This document shows positions 15,831-24,013 of a stretch of 64,000 nt of DNA, in pieces. This DNA is from Lachnospiraceae bacterium (lineage in GTDB: Bacteria > Bacillota > Clostridia > Lachnospirales > Lachnospiraceae). The notes beneath the pieces were generated by a model that saw nothing but the letters and a program-made list of their open reading frames with translations, did not search any database and was not told where the DNA came from. The translations under genes were made by a program, and so were the position numbers. The stretch covers positions 239,423 to 303,422 of the forward strand of contig JAFWZV010000010.1 of the NCBI GenBank assembly GCA_017517305.1. The letters run 5' to 3'. The first letter of the stretch is position 1. The number at the start of each line of letters is the position of its first letter.

Positions 15831-18458
15831 ATGGCAAACAAATGGGTATATTTGTTTAAAGAAGGCGATGCAAGCATGAGAAACCTTCTTGGTGGTAAGG
15901 GTGCTAACCTTGCAGAGATGACTAACATTGGTCTTCCTGTACCACAGGGATTCACTATTACTACAGAGGCTTGTACTCAGTATTATGAGGACGGCGAAGT
16001 AATTAATGATGAGATTCAGGGACAGATTATGGAGTACATCGATAAGATGGAAGAGATCACTGGCAAGAAGTTCGGTGATACTGAGAATCCACTTCTTGTT
16101 TCTGTTCGTTCAGGTGCTAGAGCTTCTATGCCTGGTATGATGGATACAATTCTTAACTTAGGTCTTAATGAGACAGTTGTAAATGTAATCGCTGAGAAGT
16201 CAGGAAACCCACGTTGGGCTTGGGACTGCTACAGAAGATTCATTCAGATGTACTCAGACGTAGTTATGGAAGTTGGTAAGAAGTATTTTGAAGAGCTTAT
16301 CGACGAGATGAAGGAGAGCAGAGGAGTTACTCAGGACGTAGATCTTACTGCTGAGGATCTTAAGGAGCTTGCTGGTCAGTTCAAGGCTGAGTACAAGAGC
16401 AAGATCGGTGAGGACTTCCCAGATGATCCTAAGGTTCAGCTTATGGGTGCTGTAAAGGCCGTATTCCGTTCATGGGACAACCCAAGAGCTAACGTATATA
16501 GAAGAGATAATGATATCCCATATTCATGGGGAACTGCTGTAAACGTACAGTCTATGGCATTCGGTAACATGGGTGATGACTGTGGTACTGGTGTTGCTTT
16601 CACAAGAGACCCAGCTACAGGTGAGAAGAAGCTCATGGGTGAGTTCCTTACTAACGCACAGGGTGAGGACGTTGTTGCCGGTGTTCGTACTCCAATGCCA
16701 ATCGCTCAGATGGCAGAGAAGTTCCCAGCTGCATTTGCTCAGTTCCAGGAGGTTTGTAAGACTCTTGAGAACCACTACAGAGATATGCAGGATATGGAGT
16801 TCACTGTAGAGAACGAGAAGCTTTATATGCTTCAGACTAGAAATGGTAAGAGAACTGCTCAGGCTGCTCTTAAGATCGCTTGTGACCTTGTTGATGAGGG
16901 AATGAGAACTGAGGAAGAGGCTGTTGCAATGATCGACCCACGTAACCTTGATACACTTCTTCACCCACAGTTTGATGCTGCTGCTATTAAGGCTGCAACT
17001 CCAATGGGTAAGGGTCTTGGTGCATCACCTGGTGCTGCTTGCGGTAAGGTTGTATTCACAGCTGAGGATGCTGTAGCTTGGGATGCAAAGGGCGAGAAGG
17101 TTGTACTTGTTAGACTTGAGACTTCACCAGAGGATATCACTGGTATGAAGGTTGCTCAGGGTATCCTTACAGTACGTGGTGGTATGACTTCACACGCTGC
17201 CGTTGTTGCTAGAGGTATGGGTACTTGTTGTGTATCTGGTTGTGGTGATATTAAGATGGATGAGGAGAACAAGAAGTTCACTCTTGCTGGTAAGGAATTC
17301 CACGAGGGAGATTTCATCTCAATTGATGGTTCAACTGGTAACATTTACGATGGTATTATCCCAACTGTTGATGCTTCTATCGCTGGAGAGTTCGGTAGAA
17401 TCATGGCTTGGGCTGATAAGTATAGAACACTTAAGGTAAGAACTAATGCAGATACTCCAGCTGATGCTAAGAAGGCTCGTGAGCTTGGAGCAGAGGGTAT
17501 CGGTCTTTGCCGTACAGAGCATATGTTCTTCGAGGAAGACAGAATTGCTGCATTCCGTGAGATGATCTGTTCAGATACAGTAGAAGAGAGAGAAGCTGCA
17601 CTTGAGAAGATTCTTCCATATCAGCAGGGAGATTTCGAGGCACTTTACGAGGCACTTGAGGGTAACCCAGTTACTATCAGATTCCTTGATCCACCTCTTC
17701 ATGAGTTCGTTCCTACTGAGGAAGCTGACATCAAGAAGCTTGCTGACGCTCAGGGCAAGAGTGTAGAGGATATTAAGGCAATCATCGACTCACTCCATGA
17801 GTTCAACCCAATGATGGGTCACAGAGGATGTCGTCTTGCTGTTACTTATCCAGAGATCGCTAAGATGCAGACTAAGGCTGTTATCAGAGCTGCTATCAAT
17901 GTTCAGAAGGCACACGCTGATTGGACAGTTAAGCCAGAGATCATGATTCCACTTATCTGTGATGTTAAGGAGCTTAAGGTAGTTAAGAAGATGGTAGTTG
18001 ACACTGCTGAGGCTGAGATCGCTGCTGCAGGCGTTAAGTTAGAGTACGAGGTTGGTACTATGATTGAGATCCCAAGAGCTGCTCTTACAGCTGATGAGAT
18101 CGCTGCAAACGCAGACTTCTTCTGCTTCGGTACTAACGACCTTACTCAGATGACTTACGGTTTCTCAAGAGATGACGCTGGTAAGTTCTTAGATGCTTAC
18201 TATGATTCAAAGATCTTCGAGAACGATCCATTTGCTAAGCTTGACCAGACAGGTGTTGGTAAGCTTATGGAGACAGCTATTAAGCTTGGTAAGCCAGTTA
18301 ACAACAAGCTTCACATTGGTATCTGTGGAGAGCACGGTGGAGATCCTTCATCAGTTGAGTTCTGCCACAAGATTGGTCTTGATTATGTATCATGTTCACC
18401 ATTTAGAGTACCAATTGCTAGACTTGCTGCTGCACAGGCTGCTATCGCTAGTAAGTAG
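15831..18458 (+). CDS. ppdK: Pyruvate, phosphate dikinase
   Basis: An 875-residue enzyme (EC 2.7.9.1) interconverting pyruvate + ATP + Pi and PEP + AMP + PPi. The N-terminal ATP-grasp domain starts LLGGKGANLAEMTNIGLPVP. The central phosphohistidine is His455 in GGMTSHAAVVARG, identical in position to the Clostridium symbiosum enzyme. The C-terminal PEP/pyruvate barrel ends with GICGEHGGDP (catalytic Cys832). Its length is standard. Codon use is strongly biased (many ctt, gct, aag, gag), indicating very high expression compared with its neighbours. In glycolytic anaerobes it usually runs toward pyruvate with PPi. SD aggaggt lies about 10 nt before the ATG. Confidence 0.98.
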   Translation: MANKWVYLFKEGDASMRNLLGGKGANLAEMTNIGLPVPQGFTITTEACTQYYEDGEVINDEIQGQIMEYIDKMEEITGKKFGDTENPLLVSVRSGARASMPGMMDTILNLGLNETVVNVIAEKSGNPRWAWDCYRRFIQMYSDVVMEVGKKYFEELIDEMKESRGVTQDVDLTAEDLKELAGQFKAEYKSKIGEDFPDDPKVQLMGAVKAVFRSWDNPRANVYRRDNDIPYSWGTAVNVQSMAFGNMGDDCGTGVAFTRDPATGEKKLMGEFLTNAQGEDVVAGVRTPMPIAQMAEKFPAAFAQFQEVCKTLENHYRDMQDMEFTVENEKLYMLQTRNGKRTAQAALKIACDLVDEGMRTEEEAVAMIDPRNLDTLLHPQFDAAAIKAATPMGKGLGASPGAACGKVVFTAEDAVAWDAKGEKVVLVRLETSPEDITGMKVAQGILTVRGGMTSHAAVVARGMGTCCVSGCGDIKMDEENKKFTLAGKEFHEGDFISIDGSTGNIYDGIIPTVDASIAGEFGRIMAWADKYRTLKVRTNADTPADAKKARELGAEGIGLCRTEHMFFEEDRIAAFREMICSDTVEEREAALEKILPYQQGDFEALYEALEGNPVTIRFLDPPLHEFVPTEEADIKKLADAQGKSVEDIKAIIDSLHEFNPMMGHRGCRLAVTYPEIAKMQTKAVIRAAINVQKAHADWTVKPEIMIPLICDVKELKVVKKMVVDTAEAEIAAAGVKLEYEVGTMIEIPRAALTADEIAANADFFCFGTNDLTQMTYGFSRDDAGKFLDAYYDSKIFENDPFAKLDQTGVGKLMETAIKLGKPVNNKLHIGICGEHGGDPSSVEFCHKIGLDYVSCSPFRVPIARLAAAQAAIASK

Positions 18459-18508
18459 GATATTGTTAACGAAAGTTAATATCTATTGATTAGTATATAG
18501 AAGATTTA

Positions 18509-18552
18509 TAGGTCCCTATACTTCCATTATGGAGGTGTAGGGACTTTTTTGT
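18509..18552 (+). terminator. ppdK terminator
   Basis: AGGTCCCTATAC (from 18510) pairs with GTGTAGGGACT, with an inner TTCCA/TGGAG extension, and a T run follows at 18544-18550. Confidence 0.88.
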
Positions 18553-18618
18553 TTTATAGTATAGAACGGAATAAATAATCAGTATTACTGATTCAGTAAA
18601 AGGGTATTAATAGAATTA

Positions 18619-18647
18619 TTGAAAAATATGTTGGAGAGATATATAAT
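18619..18647 (+). promoter_or_regulatory. Promoter of the 18693 membrane protein gene
   Basis: TTGAAA (18619-18624) and TATAAT (18642-18647) with 17 bp spacing, 46 nt before the ATG. Confidence 0.7.
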
Positions 18648-18692
18648 GATTGTTGATAAAATTGAAGTTAATAAATATTATGGAGGAATAAA

Positions 18693-19442
18693 ATGAATAT
18701 GGGGAATCAAGGAAATAACAATCCTTTTGGTATGAAAATAACGGATCCTGAATTGGTTCGAAAAATATGTGAAGGTGGTATGGAGAGTCTTAGCCCAGAT
18801 GATATTAATATGATTGGTTTAGGGATAAAAAATGATCAGATGTTTATGGGAGATGAAAGTCAGGCGAATTTAGAGGGGGTCAACATACTTAGATATAAAA
18901 CAGCTGAAAGTGAACAAATAGGACCATCACCACTTAGTCGAGGAATGGTAGGATATATTGCATTATTATTTGTGGTGTTTGTTGCGTTAAGTGTTGTAGG
19001 TATTGCCTGCAGTAATACGTTTTTACCATCTTTAACAAATAAAGATATGGTCTTTTTATCATTTGCTTTTACAGCGGGATTAGGAATATGTTTGAGCGAA
19101 TTCCGTACCGCATCTGTAGCAAAGAAATATATGACAGAACGTGTTCAGGGAAGATGTATATCTCAAGAACGCGCTTCTGGAAGTGGGAAATATAATCAAA
19201 AGAGATCAATTTATGAATATACATATAATAATCAGGTCTATCGAAGCTATGAAAAAGTCTATGCTAATAAAGGTTATGCAGAGGTGGGCGAAGTACGAGA
19301 ACTTATGATTTCACCAGAAAATCCTCGATTCATATATGATCCTAAGGCTTCTAATGCGCGAAAACTCGGTCACATTATGATTGGTATGATTTTTATTGGT
19401 ATTGTTGTAGTTATTGTAGTTTCTGTATATATAAACGGTTAG
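18693..19442 (+). CDS. Membrane protein of unknown function (DUF3592-like loop)
   Basis: A 249-residue protein. The N-terminal ~80 residues are soluble and rich in Asn/Met/Asp. Hydrophobic segments lie at ~86-108, ~115-135 and ~226-246. Between the second and third is a beta-rich soluble section (GRCISQERASGSGKYN to NPRFIYDP) that resembles the short DUF3592-type domain found in small bacterial membrane proteins. I do not recognise a specific function. It has its own promoter and strong SD (ggaggaataaa), and weak terminator-like hairpins with similar sequence flank it on both sides. Confidence 0.72.
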   Translation: MNMGNQGNNNPFGMKITDPELVRKICEGGMESLSPDDINMIGLGIKNDQMFMGDESQANLEGVNILRYKTAESEQIGPSPLSRGMVGYIALLFVVFVALSVVGIACSNTFLPSLTNKDMVFLSFAFTAGLGICLSEFRTASVAKKYMTERVQGRCISQERASGSGKYNQKRSIYEYTYNNQVYRSYEKVYANKGYAEVGEVRELMISPENPRFIYDPKASNARKLGHIMIGMIFIGIVVVIVVSVYING

Positions 19443-19446
19443 TAAG

Positions 19447-19485
19447 AGTTCCTATACTTCTGTGATAGAGGTATAAGGATTTTTG
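19447..19485 (+). terminator. Weak terminator after the 18693 gene
   Basis: TTCCTATACTTCT pairs imperfectly with AGAGGTATAAGGA and is followed by TTTTTG. The sequence closely resembles the ppdK terminator at 18509. Confidence 0.65.
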
Positions 19486-19615
19486 TTCAAATAAATAAGC
19501 GTAAAAGATAATCATTATGGCGTTATGAATAGTGATAATATTAGAAATATTGTAAAATGTATAGGCTAGAAATAAAATGAACTAAAAACAAATTTTATAC
19601 GAGGTAAGATGATAA

Positions 19616-20359
19616 GTGGAAACAAATAGATTAAAAGTTATCAATGGTGATAATATGAAGTATATAGCTGTGATTCCTATGGCTATAGGTCATTTTGTCA
19701 GTTATATGCAAACAGCGGGAGTAATAACAGATATGCGTTGGTGGATGAATGTCCTGGCTTATGGAGCATTATTTGCACCTGTTGTATTTTTCTTCTTTAT
19801 TACAGAAGGTTTTAAATACACTCGTTCAAGAAAAAAGTATGCATTGCGGTTATTGATATTTGCAGTAATAACTCAAATTCCATATTGTCTTGCGGTCAAT
19901 GGAACTCTTTTGACTATTGAATTTTTCTTGAATTTGAATGTAATATTTACCTTGTTTTTTGGTCTTGTCACATTAATGGCTTGGGAAAGTGGATGGAAAC
20001 TACCAGTTAGAATTATTGCAGTTATATTTATAGATGTCTTAACCTGTGTGTTGGGATGTGAATGGATGATTTTTGGAGTACTGATTATATTAGGACTTCA
20101 TATATTTAGGGATAATTCTAAGATAAGATTTATATGGTTTTTTGTATGTATTTTTTGTTTAAATCTTCTATTGAACGGACTGTTTCTTTCTATGACATTT
20201 TGGGTAGGGTTTTTAGTTCAGTTATTTGCTTACTTTATGATGACAATCTGTTATAATGGGAAAAAAGGCAAACATCCCAAAGTTGCTAAGTGGTTTTTCT
20301 ATATATTTTATCCGATGCATTTTATGATTATTTACATAGCGCAGATGATTTTTGCTTGA
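19616..20359 (+). CDS. TraX family membrane protein
   Basis: A 247-residue polytopic membrane protein with about seven to eight hydrophobic segments. The N-terminal KYIAVIPMAIGHFVSYMQ and the later EGFKYTRSRKKYALRLLIFA, then QIPYCLAVN, are hallmarks of the TraX family, named after the F-plasmid pilin acetylase. The C-terminal FYIFYPMHFMIIYIAQM matches the family end. In Firmicute chromosomes these are orphan genes with no conjugation link, as here; the role is unknown. The start is GTG 19616 with gaggt 10 nt upstream; an internal ATG 12 codons later has a poorer SD. Confidence 0.82.
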   Translation: METNRLKVINGDNMKYIAVIPMAIGHFVSYMQTAGVITDMRWWMNVLAYGALFAPVVFFFFITEGFKYTRSRKKYALRLLIFAVITQIPYCLAVNGTLLTIEFFLNLNVIFTLFFGLVTLMAWESGWKLPVRIIAVIFIDVLTCVLGCEWMIFGVLIILGLHIFRDNSKIRFIWFFVCIFCLNLLLNGLFLSMTFWVGFLVQLFAYFMMTICYNGKKGKHPKVAKWFFYIFYPMHFMIIYIAQMIFA

Positions 20360-20395
20360 ATGATTAATTTTTGAGAATTGTTTATTATATGTGAA

Positions 20396-20438
20396 AAGTC
20401 TCCATACCGATTAAATTAAGGTATAGGGACTTTTTATA
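20396..20438 (+). terminator. Terminator after the TraX-family gene
   Basis: AAGTCTCCATACC pairs with GGTATAGGGACTT around an A/T-rich loop, then TTTTATATT. Confidence 0.78.
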
Positions 20439-20463
20439 TTTTTACCATTTCATTACTTTTTGA

Positions 20464-20472
20464 TGTTATAAT
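20464..20472 (+). promoter_or_regulatory. Extended -10 promoter of the two-component operon
   Basis: TGT followed by TATAAT (20467-20472) is an extended -10 box; no good -35 is seen. Transcription from it would begin near 20479, which places an in-frame ATG at 20471 upstream of the mRNA and supports the ATG at 20507 as the regulator start. Confidence 0.6.
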
Positions 20473-20506
20473 GATTAATGATATTGTAGAAAGGAATGAA
20501 AATCGT

Positions 20507-21151
20507 ATGGCAAATATACTTGTTGTAGAGGATGACCGTCATATCAGCGAGCTTGTAAAGCGTAATTTATCCTTAGTTGGACATATATGTACATGCGTTT
20601 ATGATGGTTTAAGTGGATTAGATATATTGGAGAAGCAATCTTTTGATTTGATTTTACTTGATGTGATGTTACCGGGAGTGTCAGGCTTTGAATTTATAAC
20701 TAAGGTATCAGGCACACCTATTATATTTGTAACTGCAAAGGGTAACTTAGAGGATCGCTTACAGGGTTTATCTCTAGGGGCGGAGGATTATATAGTAAAG
20801 CCTTTTGAGATGCTTGAGCTTATTGCTAGAATTAATGTGGTGTTACGTCGTAGTGAACGCGATGAGGTTATACAGATAGGTGATGTTCAGGTTGATTTAA
20901 AAAAACGTGTAGTATCTCGTAATGGACAAGAGATTGTTCTAACACCTCAAGAGTTTTCCTTGTTAGAGGTGTTGATTCTTAATAAGAATATTGCCCTTTC
21001 AAGAGATAAGCTGCTTGAATTAGCTTGGGGGTATGATTATATGGGTGATACCAAAACTGTTGATGTACATATTCAGAAGCTTCGTAAGAAGCTAGGACTT
21101 GAGAATGAAATTCGTACCATTACAAAGCTTGGATACCGTCTTGAAATATAG
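20507..21151 (+). CDS. OmpR/PhoB family response regulator
   Basis: A 214-residue regulator. The receiver domain (1-115) has the acidic pair Glu8-Asp9-Asp10, phospho-acceptor Asp52 in LLDVMLPGVSG, Thr76 in FVTAKG and Lys98 in VKPFE. The C-terminal winged helix (~125-214) contains LTPQEFSLLEVL and DVHIQKLRKKLG. It controls transcription on phosphorylation by the histidine kinase 11 nt downstream. The start at 20507 is chosen because the -10 box overlaps the earlier in-frame ATG. Its target may include the exported-protein gene at 22643, preceded by a palindrome. No close assignment to a named system is possible. Confidence 0.95.
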   Translation: MANILVVEDDRHISELVKRNLSLVGHICTCVYDGLSGLDILEKQSFDLILLDVMLPGVSGFEFITKVSGTPIIFVTAKGNLEDRLQGLSLGAEDYIVKPFEMLELIARINVVLRRSERDEVIQIGDVQVDLKKRVVSRNGQEIVLTPQEFSLLEVLILNKNIALSRDKLLELAWGYDYMGDTKTVDVHIQKLRKKLGLENEIRTITKLGYRLEI

Positions 21152-21162
21152 GAGAAATAAAT

Positions 21163-22557
21163 ATGAAATTATGGCAAAAGGTTTATCTGGTTACAATTAC
21201 TCTTTTTGTTGTGCTGCTTAACGTTGGTATGTATGTTGTCTTTGAGCTTACTTACCAAAAGGATATAGCTGTAGAACAAAAGCAGGCTGAAGCACAGTAT
21301 AATATATTAACTAATGGCTTAATTAGAAGCATTGATAGTCTGTATCAACAGGGTGATGTAACAGATGCAAAGCTACAACGAGTTATAAGTAGCTTTGAAG
21401 GGTATTATGATGATGAAATCTTCCTGACACTTTGGAGAGGTGAAAACTGCGTATATCCAAAGAATGCTGATGTATTACGTGATTGGAGTACGGATGCAGG
21501 TAATAATCAGCTTATATTAGAAGGCAAAGACATAATGTCAGTAACTGTGCAGGGAATACTGTATGAGGGAGAGGATATCCTTTATCTGCGTTACGAAAAA
21601 GAACTGACAGAGCTTGCTGATGTATGGGATAAGCTTCAGATAAAATACATAGTAATTAGTCTTGTATTTTCTTTTATTTTGGCAATCATACTTTTCATTG
21701 TTTTGCGAAAAACCATGAAGCCTATTGATGAATTGACTCAGGTTGTTGATAATATGGCAGATGGTAATATGGAAAGTCGAGCGTCAGAGCAGGGCAATGA
21801 CGAGATTGCTACATTGGGAAAGCATTTTAACCAAATGGCAGATAAGATTCAGGAAAATATAGAGCTTATCAGGCAAGAATCAGATGCAAAACAGGAGTTT
21901 GTTGATAATTTTGCTCATGAGCTAAAAAGTCCCTTAACCAGTATATATGGTTTTGCTGAGTATATTCAAAAAGCAAATGTATCAGAAGAAGAGAAGATGC
22001 AATGTATGGAATATATTATGGCAGAGAGTAAGAATCTGTTGCAGTTATCATATACTATGCTTGACATGGCGAAGATAAGAAATGAGGAGTTTAGTGTTGA
22101 AGAATTCGATTTATGTGAAGTTGAAGAACAGATAAACAGTCGAATGACTTCTATCTGTGTGGAAAGAGAAGTTACACTTAGTAGTGATATATGCGTACAG
22201 AAAATTAATGCTAATAAAGTATTATTTATTAGTCTTATATCTAATCTGGTTCAAAATTCCATATATGCCTGTGAAAATGGTGGACAGGTTTCCTGGGGAA
22301 TTGATGAAATGAATAATACAGTAAGATTGTATGTAAAAGACAATGGTTGTGGGATGACAGAAGAACAACTTAATCGAGTTAAAGAACCTTTTTACAGGGT
22401 TGATAAGGCAAGAAGTAGAGAGGAAGGAAGAACCGGACTTGGTCTTGCAATATGTGCTGAGATAGTAGAATATCATAAGGGTCAGATGGAAATTCAATCG
22501 GAGATGGGTAAAGGTACTAATATTTTTGTTAAATTTCCTGTAAAGTTTACCGTTTGA
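21163..22557 (+). CDS. Membrane sensor histidine kinase (HAMP/HisKA/HATPase)
   Basis: A 464-residue kinase. TM1 is at ~8-30, an extracytoplasmic sensor of about 130 residues follows, and TM2 is at ~163-185. A HAMP domain (PIDELTQVVDNMADGN) leads to the dimerisation domain with phospho-His252 in FAHELKSPLTS. The ATP-binding domain has an N box (NLVQNSIYACENGG), G1 (DNGCGM) and G2 (GRTGLGLAIC). It is translationally close to the response regulator upstream. Signal unknown; the extracellular domain has no motif I recognise. The 85-nt gap to the exported protein contains no terminator. Confidence 0.95.
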   Translation: MKLWQKVYLVTITLFVVLLNVGMYVVFELTYQKDIAVEQKQAEAQYNILTNGLIRSIDSLYQQGDVTDAKLQRVISSFEGYYDDEIFLTLWRGENCVYPKNADVLRDWSTDAGNNQLILEGKDIMSVTVQGILYEGEDILYLRYEKELTELADVWDKLQIKYIVISLVFSFILAIILFIVLRKTMKPIDELTQVVDNMADGNMESRASEQGNDEIATLGKHFNQMADKIQENIELIRQESDAKQEFVDNFAHELKSPLTSIYGFAEYIQKANVSEEEKMQCMEYIMAESKNLLQLSYTMLDMAKIRNEEFSVEEFDLCEVEEQINSRMTSICVEREVTLSSDICVQKINANKVLFISLISNLVQNSIYACENGGQVSWGIDEMNNTVRLYVKDNGCGMTEEQLNRVKEPFYRVDKARSREEGRTGLGLAICAEIVEYHKGQMEIQSEMGKGTNIFVKFPVKFTV

Positions 22558-22597
22558 TTACTTTTTCTTTATTGTGTGGTGATAATAATGCTTTATT

Positions 22598-22621
22598 CTA
22601 TACCTACCATGGTAAATATAG
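22598..22621. promoter_or_regulatory. 24-bp interrupted palindrome upstream of the exported-protein gene
   Basis: CTATA (22598-22602), central TACCATGGTA (22605-22614) and TATAG (22617-22621) form a symmetric element 22 nt before the ATG at 22643. It has no T-run, so it is more likely a protein-binding site or leader hairpin than a terminator. Confidence 0.45.
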
Positions 22622-22642
22622 AACAAAAAAGGAGAAATTAAT

Positions 22643-23785
22643 ATGAGAAAGAAAAAGGGAATAATTATTACATTAGCAATGGCTGGTCTTATTTCTGTAG
22701 GCGGAGCAGTAGGGTTACATGCAAGTATGGAGCGTAATATGAATGAGAAGCAGGTAGCTCAGGTAGAACGTAAGCAGGAGATGTCTCAGGAAATAAATCA
22801 GGAAGATGTTAATTTAGAGGAAACTGATGAGAAAGTAAATAATCTAAATAATATTGATCAGAGTAATGCTACACAGGACGAAAATACAGAAAATATAAAG
22901 GCTGATACTGTTAATCAGACTTGGAATAATGAGGAAAATATTTATGTTCCTGAGGGTGCTGAAATTATATCTGATAATGAGTTGGGTTGTGAAATAGTAT
23001 GGGATAATTGCAATATATCATACATGCATTATTCATATGAAACTGAAGAAGATCTTGGATTAGGAAAGCTAAAGCCCATAATTGATTCGGCAGTTAAAAA
23101 ATATGCAGGTGAGGATTTAGGTCCATGTGATATGCAAATTTTTATCGAATCACCTCATGATGAAGGTATGGAAACACAGGAAGTGCAGGGGGACATAGAT
23201 GCGATAATTGCAAATTGTGAGGATGGTGAGACTTGTGAAATAAAAACTGAAGATGGAGAAATTTATGAGATAAAAAGCTATGATGGAGAAGTTGACGTGA
23301 CAATGATTGGTGTTGATGAAAGTGAATCTATGCCGGAAGATGTTCACGATATCTACTACTTGGATTCAAAATGCTATCAGGTTCATATTCTAACTGAAAG
23401 TGATAGATATGATATATGGATTGACAGTGTAACAGGTCTAGTTACTGTATTTAATCATGAGGATGAAGATTTAGGTACATTTACCAATGGTTGGGATGTG
23501 AATAGTGTAGCTGATGTAGTGTATGAGGTTTCTTCTGACGAACAAAAGGAATATGATGCAATTATAGATAGTTTTATTGCTGATGAATTAAAATTAGGTA
23601 CTGTTGAAAAATTTTATGCACAGGATATGGGTGTAAGCTATTTTGGTACTAGTGGCAATAATGTACGTGCTTATTACAATGTAATCTGTAAGACTACTGA
23701 TGGTGCCGTTGTTGAAGTGACTTTCGATATTGGGGAGAAGAAGGTTACTTCATTTAGAACAAGTGTAAACTACTTGTCAAATTAA
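22643..23785 (+). CDS. Exported or membrane-anchored acidic protein, possible PepSY-like
   Basis: A 380-residue protein with a basic N-terminus and hydrophobic segment (~5-27, IIITLAMAGLISVGGAVG), acting as an uncleaved anchor or signal peptide. Residues ~30-110 are a low-complexity Gln/Glu/Asn linker. Two similar alpha/beta regions follow (~120-275 and ~285-380), with SKCYQVHILTESDRYDIWID and VTGLVTVFNHED recalling PepSY-type folds, though this is not a firm assignment. It follows the two-component genes and is the obvious candidate for a regulated or sensor-accessory output. I do not recognise a named family. SD aaaggagaaatta precedes the ATG. Confidence 0.72.
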   Translation: MRKKKGIIITLAMAGLISVGGAVGLHASMERNMNEKQVAQVERKQEMSQEINQEDVNLEETDEKVNNLNNIDQSNATQDENTENIKADTVNQTWNNEENIYVPEGAEIISDNELGCEIVWDNCNISYMHYSYETEEDLGLGKLKPIIDSAVKKYAGEDLGPCDMQIFIESPHDEGMETQEVQGDIDAIIANCEDGETCEIKTEDGEIYEIKSYDGEVDVTMIGVDESESMPEDVHDIYYLDSKCYQVHILTESDRYDIWIDSVTGLVTVFNHEDEDLGTFTNGWDVNSVADVVYEVSSDEQKEYDAIIDSFIADELKLGTVEKFYAQDMGVSYFGTSGNNVRAYYNVICKTTDGAVVEVTFDIGEKKVTSFRTSVNYLSN

Positions 23786-23798
23786 TATAGGTCTTATA

Positions 23799-23834
23799 GG
23801 AAGGCTATTTGGATTTATTCAAATAGCCTTTACT
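23799..23834 (+). terminator. Terminator of the two-component/exported-protein unit
   Basis: AAGGCTATTTG (23800-23810) pairs with CAAATAGCCTT (23819-23829), followed by TACTTCTTA. Confidence 0.75.
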
Positions 23835-23922
23835 TCTTATAACAATATTGTATGATAATTTTGAGATAATATATTTTTTGCATAAATATTATGTATTTTT
23901 GCCACATATTTCCTCAAATACC

Positions 23923-23952
23923 TTGACCTATTAGTTTGTTATTTGGTAATAT
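23923..23952 (+). promoter_or_regulatory. Promoter of the LacI-sensor/EAL gene
   Basis: TTGACC (23923-23928) and TAATAT (23947-23952) with 18 bp spacing and a TGG extended -10 lie about 60 nt upstream of the ATG at 24014. Confidence 0.6.
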
Positions 23953-24013
23953 TATGTTAATTGTATAACTAAATTTGAGAAAGTATATTTTCGCAAATAT
24001 ACGGGAGGCTATA

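Noticed and set aside
16524-16964. 146-codon - strand frame
   Set aside because: It lies inside ppdK and results from that gene's strong codon bias; the Ser/Leu-rich translation is not protein-like.
19616-20359. TraX similarity as a sign of a conjugative element
   Set aside because: No relaxase, coupling protein, integrase or att-like repeats nearby; orphan TraX-family genes are common in Firmicutes.
20471-20506. Earlier ATG for the response regulator
   Set aside because: It overlaps the -10 TATAAT box, so it would lie upstream of the transcript start; the family N-terminus begins at 20507.
23786-24013. A riboswitch before the LacI/EAL gene, such as a c-di-GMP aptamer
   Set aside because: The region is AT-rich with a terminator and a promoter only about 60 nt before the ATG, too short for a GEMM aptamer; no conserved core seen.
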